A stretch of 9,559 nucleotides of DNA from an uncultured Pseudomonadota bacterium (lineage in GTDB: Bacteria; Pseudomonadota; Gammaproteobacteria; Burkholderiales; Rhodocyclaceae): the NCBI GenBank assembly GCA_903939665.1, contig CAJAHZ010000047.1:1-9559 (forward strand). The letters run 5' to 3'. Made by a program: the position numbers and the translations under genes. Below are positions 1 to 5,339 of the stretch, piece after piece. The number at the start of each line of letters is the position of its first letter. The stretch's first letter is position 1. The notes under the pieces were generated by a model, which made no database searches, had not been told where the DNA came from, and saw only the letters and a program-made list of their open reading frames with translations.

Positions 1-1
1 C

Positions 2-457
2 GCAGCGCTCAAGTGCACCTTCCTGGACGAGCATAGCCAGGCACAGACCATGGAAATGGGTTGTTACGGAATTGGCGTTTCACGCATCGTCGGCGCTGCG
101 ATCGAACAGAATCATGACGAGCGCGGCATCCGTTTTCCAGCAAAAATCGCGCCCTTTGAAGTATGCATCGTTCCGATGGGCTATGCAAAAAGCGACGCCG
201 TGAAGGCGGCTGCAGATGCCCTTTACACCGAACTCAAGGCGGCTAGCGTTGACATACTGCTTGACGACCGAAACGAGCGGCCAGGCGTGATGTTCGCCGA
301 TATGGAACTCATCGGCATCCCGCACCGCATCGTTATCGGTGACCGTGGGCTCGCAGAAGGAAAACTAGAATACAAGGGACGCACTGACGCTGAAGCGCAG
401 ATGGTGCCAGCCGGGGAAATTGGCGCCTTCCTGAAAGCCAGGCTGTGCGACGCCTGA
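2..457 (+). CDS. proS: Prolyl-tRNA synthetase, C-terminal part (5' end outside window)
   Basis: The last 151 residues of a class II aminoacyl-tRNA synthetase that charges tRNA-Pro with proline in the cytoplasm. The frame is open from base 2, so the gene starts upstream of the window. Near the left edge the protein reads [12 protein letters not shown], the class II motif 3 with its ATP-binding arginine, preceded by a [11 protein letters not shown] stretch typical of the bacterial long-form ProRS. A short linker ([20 protein letters not shown]) then leads into the HGTP anticodon-binding domain, seen in VCIVPMG, the [35 protein letters not shown] stretch (positions 268-352) and the EYKGR strand. 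The sequence ends where E. coli-type ProRS usually ends. The stop codon TGA at 455-457 lies inside the start region of the next gene, which suggests co-transcription and translational coupling. Identification is firm; only the N-terminal catalytic and editing parts are unseen. Confidence 0.97.
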   Translation, partial: AALKCTFLDEHSQAQTMEMGCYGIGVSRIVGAAIEQNHDERGIRFPAKIAPFEVCIVPMGYAKSDAVKAAADALYTELKAASVDILLDDRNERPGVMFADMELIGIPHRIVIGDRGLAEGKLEYKGRTDAEAQMVPAGEIGAFLKARLCDA

Positions 458-1047
458 CAACTTTTCTCGCCCTTCTATTGCCGCTTGCGGCTTTTGCCGG
501 CGCACAGAAGTACGAGCCGCTGTCAGCAAGCGTACAGGCCGCCCTATCGCGCAACGTCTCAGACCGTGCTCCGCCCAGAAGCTCATTTCAGAATTCGATG
601 GAGTCGGTCGACTGGTTGACAGAAATGTCGCGCCGGCTGGAAAAACGCATACCGGATCGCGAAGCCCGACTCGACTTTCTTCGCGCCGTCCACTACGAAG
701 CGACACGTGCCGGCCTTGATCCGCAGTTGGTACTTGGCCTGATTCAGGTGGAGAGCGGTTTCAAAAAATACGCAGTATCATCTTCCGGTGCCCGCGGTTA
801 CATGCAAGTCATGCCCTTCTGGGCGCGCTTGCTTGGCGGCAGCGATGACAACCTTTTTCACCTGCGTACCAGCCTGCGCTATGGATGCACCATCCTCCGC
901 CACTACCTCGACATCGAACAGGGAGACCTTTACCGCGCGCTCGGTCGCTACAACGGTAGCCTTGGTCAAGCCGAATATCCCAATCTGGTACGTGGCGCGT
1001 GGCATAACCAGTGGGCTTATACAAACAATCGGGTCGCTTCGCGCTGA
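445..1047 (+). CDS. Small secreted lytic transglycosylase (SLT domain)
   Basis: A 200-residue periplasmic or envelope-bound murein lytic transglycosylase. Such enzymes cleave the MurNAc-GlcNAc bond of peptidoglycan and form 1,6-anhydroMurNAc ends. The start is GTG at 445, the only plausible start that leaves an N-terminal signal peptide: two arginines, a Leu/Ala-rich core at about residues 4-17, then AFAGA, with cleavage near residue 18 or 20. The SLT fold covers about residues 80-185. E103 in the IQVESGF motif is the likely catalytic glutamate. [12 protein letters not shown] (115-126), [13 protein letters not shown] and ALGRYNGS are the standard substrate-groove motifs of family 1 transglycosylases. 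There is no LysM or other added domain, and the protein is much shorter than Slt70. It overlaps proS by 13 bp and has only weak Shine-Dalgarno matches (GAAAG at 433-437), so it probably depends on ribosomes finishing proS. The specific physiological substrate is not evident. Confidence 0.93.
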   Translation: MRRLTTFLALLLPLAAFAGAQKYEPLSASVQAALSRNVSDRAPPRSSFQNSMESVDWLTEMSRRLEKRIPDREARLDFLRAVHYEATRAGLDPQLVLGLIQVESGFKKYAVSSSGARGYMQVMPFWARLLGGSDDNLFHLRTSLRYGCTILRHYLDIEQGDLYRALGRYNGSLGQAEYPNLVRGAWHNQWAYTNNRVASR

Positions 1048-1124
1048 CCAGCCGTACACCTTTTCTTCCAGCGCGACTCCCCCAGAGAAAATCAATAGCG
1101 CTCCATTTTACAAAAAGAGGACGC

Positions 1125-1130
1125 TATACT
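1125..1130 (+). promoter_or_regulatory. Candidate -10 box for the glycine-zipper gene
   Basis: TATACT matches the sigma70 -10 consensus at five of six positions and lies 33 bp ahead of the ATG at 1164. The hexamers 16-18 bp upstream (for example TCCATT at 1102-1107) match the -35 consensus poorly. A promoter is expected here because the upstream gene ends 116 bp earlier, but the evidence is the -10 box alone. Confidence 0.35.
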
Positions 1131-1163
1131 TCATCAGTAGTTTTTCATTGAAAGGGGCACAGC

Positions 1164-1586
1164 ATGTTCACTCCACAGCAATTTAAAACAGCCATTCTTG
1201 TCGTTATCTCGACTGCTTTTTTTCAAGCCACCGCGGCTGTTGCTGCGTGCAGTGACTGCGGCAGGGTAGCCAGCGTCAATGCGGTTGAAACGGAAGGAAA
1301 AGCTTCCGGCGTTGGCGCAGTGGCAGGCGGCGTTGGCGGCGCGCTGATCGGCAATCAATTCGGAAAAGGCGGCACCAAAACGGCGCTCACCGTCGCTGGC
1401 GCCGCTGGCGGCGCCTACGCAGGGCATCAGGTCGAAAAATCCATGAGCAAGAAGAAGACGTGGCAGGTTGCCGTCAATATGGATGCCGGGAGCAAGAAGA
1501 CATTCAACTTTGAGTCCCAGCCTTCCTTCAAGACCGGAGATCACGTAAAAGTACGCGACGGGAAGTTGTTGCTTCTGTCCGACTAA
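1164..1586 (+). CDS. Glycine-zipper 2TM-domain envelope protein
   Basis: A 140-residue exported protein of the glycine-zipper 2TM (17 kDa antigen/SlyB-like) group. These are small outer-membrane-associated proteins, mostly of unknown function. The ATG at 1164 has a good Shine-Dalgarno sequence, AAAGGGG at 1151-1157. Residues 1-28 form a signal peptide (hydrophobic core about 10-26, ending AVAA). The first mature cysteine is C29. VAAC fits a loose lipobox, but CSDCG puts a second cysteine three residues later, which could equally mean a disulfide after ordinary signal peptidase I cleavage at AVA. The region of about residues 48-91 is rich in Gly and Ala with GxxxG-type spacing (GAVAGGVGGALIG, then AGAAGGAYAG), giving two short helices that can pack into or against a membrane. 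The C-terminal ~45 residues are soluble (WQVAVNMDAGSKKTFNFES, then GDHVKVRDGKLLLL) and look like a small beta-rich domain. The gene appears monocistronic and converges on ffh. Family placement is secure; the role is unknown. Confidence 0.85.
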   Translation: MFTPQQFKTAILVVISTAFFQATAAVAACSDCGRVASVNAVETEGKASGVGAVAGGVGGALIGNQFGKGGTKTALTVAGAAGGAYAGHQVEKSMSKKKTWQVAVNMDAGSKKTFNFESQPSFKTGDHVKVRDGKLLLLSD

Positions 1587-1606
1587 GCGGCCCCGTGCAG
1601 AAACAA

Positions 1607-1634
1607 GGCATGCGCTGAAAAATCAGTGCATGCC
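1607..1634 (-). terminator. Hairpin at the ffh 3' end, likely intrinsic terminator
   Basis: Two 12-base arms, GGCATGCGCTGA (1607-1618) and TCAGTGCATGCC (1623-1634), pair around a 4-base loop with a single G-T mismatch that becomes a wobble pair in one of the transcripts. Read on the minus strand, the stem is followed directly by TTGTTT, a short U-rich tail, so it fits an intrinsic terminator for ffh. On the plus strand no T-run follows, so any effect on the glycine-zipper transcript would be weaker. The left arm in the minus-strand sense is made of ffh's last three codons and its stop. Confidence 0.6.
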
Positions 1635-2978
1635 CGGTAGCATCCCCTTCATGCCACGCATCAGTTTGGCCATGCCGCCCTTGGCGAATTGTTTCATCAT
1701 CTTCTGCGTCTGCTCAAACTGCTTGAGCAGACGATTGACTTCCTGCACCTGAACGCCCGCGCCAGTCGCAATACGGCGCTTGCGCGAGGCCTTGAGCAAT
1801 TCCGGTCTGGCTCGCTCTGCCGGCGTCATCGAGTTGATAATACCTTCAATGCGACCAACGGCCTTGTCCTCGGCGCCGGGTTGCATTTGACCGGCGGCCT
1901 GAGCGAACTGCGCCGGTAACTTGTCCATCATTGAGGAAAGTCCGCCCATCTTGCGCATCTGGCCGATCTGCTCCTTGAAATCGTTGAGATCAAAACTCTT
2001 GCCGGACTTCAGCTTTCTCGCGAACTCGACCGCTTTCTGTTCGTCAATGCCTTTCTTCGCATCCTCAATCAGCGACAGCACGTCGCCCATCCCCAGAATG
2101 CGCGAAGCCATACGCTCCGGGTGAAAGGGCTCCAGCCCTGAAATCTTCTCACCGACGCCGGCGTACTTGATTGGCCGACCGGTGACATGACGCACCGAGA
2201 GCGCCGCACCGCCACGGGAATCACCATCAAGCTTGGTCAGGATGATCCCGGTAAGCGGCAACGCCACATTGAACGCCTTGGCCGTATTGACGGCATCCTG
2301 CCCAAGCATGGCATCAACAACAAACAAAGTCTCAATCGGATTGAGCGCAGCGTGCAACTCCGCGATTTCCCGCATCATCGGCTCATCAATGGCCAAACGA
2401 CCGGCGGTATCGACCAGCAACACGTCGAAATAATGCCGCTTCGCCCAATCGACCGCGTTACGTGCGATATCGACCGGCTTCTCGGTCGGCGTCGACGGAA
2501 AAAACTCGGCCCCGGCCTGACCAGCAACGGTTTTCAACTGCTCGATAGCGGCCGGACGATAGATGTCGCACGAAACAACCAGCACTTTCTTCTTCTGCGT
2601 ATCACGCAACAGCTTGGCAAGCTTTCCGACGGTAGTCGTCTTGCCGGCACCCTGCAAACCCGCCATCAGAATAATTGCCGGCGGCTGTGTCGCCAGATTG
2701 AGGCCGCTATGCGCCTCGCCCATGATTTTGGTCAGCTCGCGATGAACGACGCCGATCAGTGCTTGCCCCGGGCTCAGGGAACCCATAACCTCCTCGCCAA
2801 CCGCCTGCGCCTTGACGGCGGCAATGAACTCCTTGACGGCGGGCAATGCAACGTCGGCCTCTAGCAACGCGAGGCGCACCTCACGCAAAGCATCTGCAAT
2901 ATTATCTTCGGTCAGTCGCGCTTCACCGCGTAACGTCTTCATGACGCGGCCAAGGCGTTGGGTCAGGTTGTCGAGCAT
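1623..2978 (-). CDS. ffh: Signal recognition particle GTPase Ffh (SRP54)
   Basis: The protein subunit of the bacterial signal recognition particle. It binds 4.5S RNA and hydrophobic signal sequences emerging from the ribosome, then delivers the complex to FtsY at the inner membrane. At 451 residues it has the usual length. The N domain is about residues 1-90 (LTEDNIADALREVRLALLEADVAL includes the ALLEADV motif). In the G domain the P-loop is GLQGAGKTTT (107-116), followed by DTAGR (190-194), TKLDGD (248-253) and GVGEKISGLEPFHPERMA (274-291). The M domain starts around residue 325. It carries the RNA-binding SRKRRIATGAG (398-408) and a methionine-rich tail (KMMKQFAKGGMAKLMRGMKGMLPGMH) that contributes to the flexible signal-sequence groove. 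The ATG at 2976-2978 is preceded only by a weak GGAA. The gene is divergent from ypjD with a 30 bp gap, so its promoter probably lies inside the ypjD 5' end; a -10-like TAGAAT is present on the minus strand at 3018-3023, without a good -35. Confidence 0.99.
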   Translation of the reverse strand: MLDNLTQRLGRVMKTLRGEARLTEDNIADALREVRLALLEADVALPAVKEFIAAVKAQAVGEEVMGSLSPGQALIGVVHRELTKIMGEAHSGLNLATQPPAIILMAGLQGAGKTTTVGKLAKLLRDTQKKKVLVVSCDIYRPAAIEQLKTVAGQAGAEFFPSTPTEKPVDIARNAVDWAKRHYFDVLLVDTAGRLAIDEPMMREIAELHAALNPIETLFVVDAMLGQDAVNTAKAFNVALPLTGIILTKLDGDSRGGAALSVRHVTGRPIKYAGVGEKISGLEPFHPERMASRILGMGDVLSLIEDAKKGIDEQKAVEFARKLKSGKSFDLNDFKEQIGQMRKMGGLSSMMDKLPAQFAQAAGQMQPGAEDKAVGRIEGIINSMTPAERARPELLKASRKRRIATGAGVQVQEVNRLLKQFEQTQKMMKQFAKGGMAKLMRGMKGMLPGMH

Positions 2979-2991
2979 TTGGATTCCGGCT

Positions 2992-3000
2992 TGGTGTAAA
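2992..3000 (+). promoter_or_regulatory. Candidate extended -10 for ypjD
   Basis: TGG followed by TGTAAA (four of six matches to TATAAT) has the layout of an extended -10 promoter. Transcription would start at about 3007, almost at the ATG at 3009. No ribosome-binding sequence lies between the upstream in-frame stop (TAA at 2997-2999) and the ATG. The match is weak. Confidence 0.25.
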
Positions 3001-3008
3001 CTTCAAAA

Positions 3009-3848
3009 ATGTCAGATATTCTACTTCACCTTCTACCCCACATCGTTTCCGCCCTGCTTTACGCTGCGCTCGGCCTCCATTTCTGGCATACGCGCTGGCG
3101 CGAAACCGATAAGCCGCTGGCCACGCTGCCAATGCAGCCCTGGGAGCGTGCGGCGATTGCCGGCACCCTGACATTGCACGGCATCGGTTTGTACGAAGGC
3201 CTCTTTGGCGCTGCCGGCATGCGCTTTTCGTTCAGCTACGCACTATCCCTGATGCTGTGGCTGGCCGTTTTTATTTACTGGCTAGAGAGTTTTCGCTCGC
3301 GCATGGACGGTCTGCAGCCGATGGTTCTGCCGCTGGCGGCGGCTTGCTCGCTGCTCCCGGCCCTGTTTCCTCAAGTACACATGATTGCACATGCCGGCGC
3401 ATGGGGCTTCAAGCTGCATTTTCTGGCGGCCATGCTGGCCTATAGCCTGTTCACTCTGTCGGCGCTGCACGCCATTTTCATGAGTTTTGCGGAAAAAAAG
3501 CTGCATCAAAGGGCCTCAACCAAAAGACTGGCCAGCTTGCCGCCAATTCTCACGATGGAAACCGTGCTGTTTCGCATGATCGTCATCGCTTTCGCGTTGC
3601 TGACGGTCGCCTTGGGCAGCGGCATCCTGTTTTCTGAAGCGATCTTCGGGAAAGCCATGGCGCTCGACCACAAAACCCTGTTCGGCTTTATCTCCTGGGG
3701 AATTTTCGCAGCCTTGCTGATCGGTCGCCGTGCCTATGGCTGGCGCGGCAGAATCGCCCTGCGCTGGACTTTAGCCGGCTTCATGGTCCTGCTGCTGGCG
3801 TATATCGGCAGCAGTTTTGTTGCCGAAGTGATCCTCGGTCGGACATAA
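3009..3848 (+). CDS. ypjD: YpjD-type inner-membrane protein, CcsA/cytochrome c assembly family
   Basis: A 279-residue polytopic inner-membrane protein, by hydropathy about eight membrane segments (roughly 8-24, 47-67, 73-92, 104-120, 135-158, 188-209, 223-239, 254-275). It belongs to the YpjD branch of the CcsA/CcmC/CcmF superfamily, whose best-known members handle haem for cytochrome c maturation. Visible family features are the AHAGAWGFKLHF segment with H128 and H137, H154 in the next helix, and LDHKTLFGFISWG...GWRG (219-247). That last segment occupies the place of the WDPKETW...LRG haem-handling loop of CcsA, but the tryptophan-rich WWD signature itself is missing. Function is therefore uncertain; haem transport should not be assumed. 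The start is fixed by a stop codon 12 bp upstream of the ATG; there is no recognisable Shine-Dalgarno sequence. It sits between ffh and the corB-like gene, as in E. coli. Confidence 0.88.
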   Translation: MSDILLHLLPHIVSALLYAALGLHFWHTRWRETDKPLATLPMQPWERAAIAGTLTLHGIGLYEGLFGAAGMRFSFSYALSLMLWLAVFIYWLESFRSRMDGLQPMVLPLAAACSLLPALFPQVHMIAHAGAWGFKLHFLAAMLAYSLFTLSALHAIFMSFAEKKLHQRASTKRLASLPPILTMETVLFRMIVIAFALLTVALGSGILFSEAIFGKAMALDHKTLFGFISWGIFAALLIGRRAYGWRGRIALRWTLAGFMVLLLAYIGSSFVAEVILGRT

Positions 3849-3861
3849 AGCCAGCGGCAAC

Positions 3862-3890
3862 TTGACAGCTGCATGATCGACCGCAATACT
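3862..3890 (+). promoter_or_regulatory. Sigma70-like promoter for the corB-like gene
   Basis: A perfect -35 hexamer TTGACA (3862-3867), exactly 17 bp of spacer, then AATACT (3885-3890), which matches the -10 consensus at four of six positions including the key second and sixth. The start site would fall near 3897, leaving about 22 bases before the GTG at 3920. This would let corB be transcribed independently of ypjD. Confidence 0.55.
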
Positions 3891-3900
3891 CGTCCGGTCG
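3878..3900. repeat. Inverted repeat flanking the corB -10 box
   Basis: CGACCG (3878-3883) and its exact inverse CGGTCG (3895-3900) are separated by 11 bp and bracket the candidate -10 hexamer. The position suits an operator; the arms are short enough that chance is possible. No T-run follows, so it does not look like a terminator. Confidence 0.4.
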
Positions 3901-3919
3901 CCTTTGAAGAAACCCTCCT

Positions 3920-5188
3920 GTGCAAGACATCCCCCTATCGGCGCTCTTCGCTGCGCTCGGCGTACTACTGATTCTCTCCGGATTTTTCTCAATGTCCGAG
4001 ACCGCCATGATGGCGGCAAATCGTTACCGACTGCGACACCTCGCGCAACAAGGTCATCGCGGTGCAAAACTGGCGATCACGCTGCTCAACAAAACGGACA
4101 AGTTGCTCGGCGTCATCCTGCTGGGCAACACATTGATCAACGCAGCAGCAGCAACGCTCACCAGCTATATTGCGCTGGCGCTTTTCGAACAAGAAAAATG
4201 GGCGCTGGAAATCGGCACCCTGTGCGTCACATTTGCGCTGCTGATCATCTCGGAAATCACCCCTAAAGTCGTCGGCGCCACCTACGCCGACCGCATCACC
4301 CCGCCAATCAGTTTCATCCTGACCCCCCTGCTGCGCTTGGTTTACCCGATCATCTGGTTCGTCAACCTGTTCGTCAGCGCCCTCCTCCGCTTGATCCGCC
4401 TTGCGCCGAAGCCCGGCCACGAAGCACCACGCTTATCCTTGGAAGAACTGCGCATGCTTGTTCTTGAGTCAGGACATTTCATTCCAAAGAAACATCACAG
4501 CATTTTGCTCAACCTCTTCGAACTTGAACGCATCACGGTTGAAGATGTAATGACCCCGCGTTCATCGATGGAAGCCGTAGACCTCAACGCACCGTGGGAG
4601 GAAATCAAGACACAACTGGCGACCAGCTACCACACCCGACTGCCGGTCTATCGCGAAGAACTCAACAACGTGGTCGGCATACTTCACCTGCGACGCCTGA
4701 TCGGTCTGATGCACCGCGAAGAACTGAGTCCCGAGTCACTGGCGGAGCATGTCCAGGAGCCTTACTACATTCCCGCTGCCACGCCTGTCTTTTCCCAGTT
4801 ACAGTTTTTCCAGGAAAACAAGCAACGCGCCGGACTGGTGGTCGATGAATACGGCGAGGTTCTCGGCCTCGTCACGATGGAGGACATCATCGAGGAGATT
4901 ATTGGCGAGTTCACCACCTCCTTGCCCGGCTGTACAACGACACTCGCCTGGGACGAGAGCGACAGCATTCTGCTCGAAGGTAGCCGCTCCTTGCGTGAAA
5001 TAAACCGGAAGCTGGATCTGTGTTTTCCACTGGAAGGCCCAAAAACGCTCAACGGGCTGATCGTCGAGCATTTCAGGGACATCCCTGAAGCCGGCATCGG
5101 CCTGAAAATCAACGGGATTCCCATTGAAATTGTACAAACGCAGGACCGAAGCATCAAGGTCGCGCGCATCTTCAAGCCAAAATCTTGA
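3920..5188 (+). CDS. corB: CNNM/CorB-family cation transporter with CBS pair and CorC_HlyC domain
   Basis: A 422-residue inner-membrane protein of the CorB/YfjD (CNNM-DUF21) family, linked genetically in enteric bacteria to Mg2+/Co2+ homeostasis and thought to export divalent cations. The N-terminal DUF21 domain (about 1-165) has the hallmarks FFSMSETAMMAANRYRLRHL (22-41), LLGNTLINAAAA (67-78) and ISEITPK (110-116), whose polar residues line the ion site in characterised homologues. A CBS pair follows: VMTPRSSMEAVDL...LPVYREELNNVVGILHLRRL (210-260) and YIPAATPV...RAGLVVDEYGEVLGLVTMEDIIEEIIGE (283-330), the usual nucleotide-binding regulatory module. The CorC_HlyC C-terminal domain (about 345-418) contains GSRSLREINRKL and LNGLI. 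The GTG start at 3920 keeps the first transmembrane helix and has GAAGAAA at 3905-3911 as a modest ribosome-binding site; the next ATG would cut into the DUF21 domain. It probably has its own promoter. The gene symbol rests on domain layout and the ffh-ypjD neighbourhood. Confidence 0.92.
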   Translation: MQDIPLSALFAALGVLLILSGFFSMSETAMMAANRYRLRHLAQQGHRGAKLAITLLNKTDKLLGVILLGNTLINAAAATLTSYIALALFEQEKWALEIGTLCVTFALLIISEITPKVVGATYADRITPPISFILTPLLRLVYPIIWFVNLFVSALLRLIRLAPKPGHEAPRLSLEELRMLVLESGHFIPKKHHSILLNLFELERITVEDVMTPRSSMEAVDLNAPWEEIKTQLATSYHTRLPVYREELNNVVGILHLRRLIGLMHREELSPESLAEHVQEPYYIPAATPVFSQLQFFQENKQRAGLVVDEYGEVLGLVTMEDIIEEIIGEFTTSLPGCTTTLAWDESDSILLEGSRSLREINRKLDLCFPLEGPKTLNGLIVEHFRDIPEAGIGLKINGIPIEIVQTQDRSIKVARIFKPKS

Positions 5189-5241
5189 GCACAAACGACT
5201 AGACACAAGAAAACAGCCCTTTCACCGGATATCGGTCAGTC

Positions 5242-5270
5242 TTTACAAACCTGCCGGCTCGATGCATCAT
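5242..5270 (+). promoter_or_regulatory. Candidate promoter of the pilBCD operon
   Basis: TTTACA (5242-5247, five of six) lies 17 bp ahead of CATCAT (5265-5270, four of six), with a predicted start near 5277 and a leader of about 63 bases before pilB. A promoter is expected somewhere in this 151 bp gap because pilB opens a functional operon. I saw no -24/-12 (sigma54) element here. Confidence 0.35.
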
Positions 5271-5339
5271 CGGGTCGATGTACTCGGCATAGCCGGGATC
5301 TTGTGATTCAAGACGCCGCAAAGCGAGCTTTAGGGAGAT

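Noticed and set aside
1070..1105. AGCGC...GCGCT inverted pair after the transglycosylase gene as a terminator
   Set aside because: Only 5-bp arms around a loop of over 20 bases and no T-run directly after it.
1398..1415. Perfect GC palindrome GGCGCCGC-TG-GCGGCGCC inside the glycine-zipper gene
   Set aside because: It encodes Gly-Ala-Ala-Gly-Gly-Ala of the zipper; the repeat follows from Gly/Ala codons in a GC-rich genome.
2187..2864. Long plus-strand open frame (225 codons) opposite ffh
   Set aside because: It lies fully antisense to the unmistakable ffh G domain, is rich in Arg/Gln/His as expected of an antisense frame, and has no recognisable motif.
3989..4420. Minus-strand open frame of 143 codons within corB
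   Set aside because: Antisense shadow of the DUF21 domain; Asp/Gln/Arg-rich with no structure of its own.
5224..5236. ACCG-GATAT-CGGT hairpin after corB as a terminator
   Set aside because: A 4-bp stem with no following T-run is too weak.
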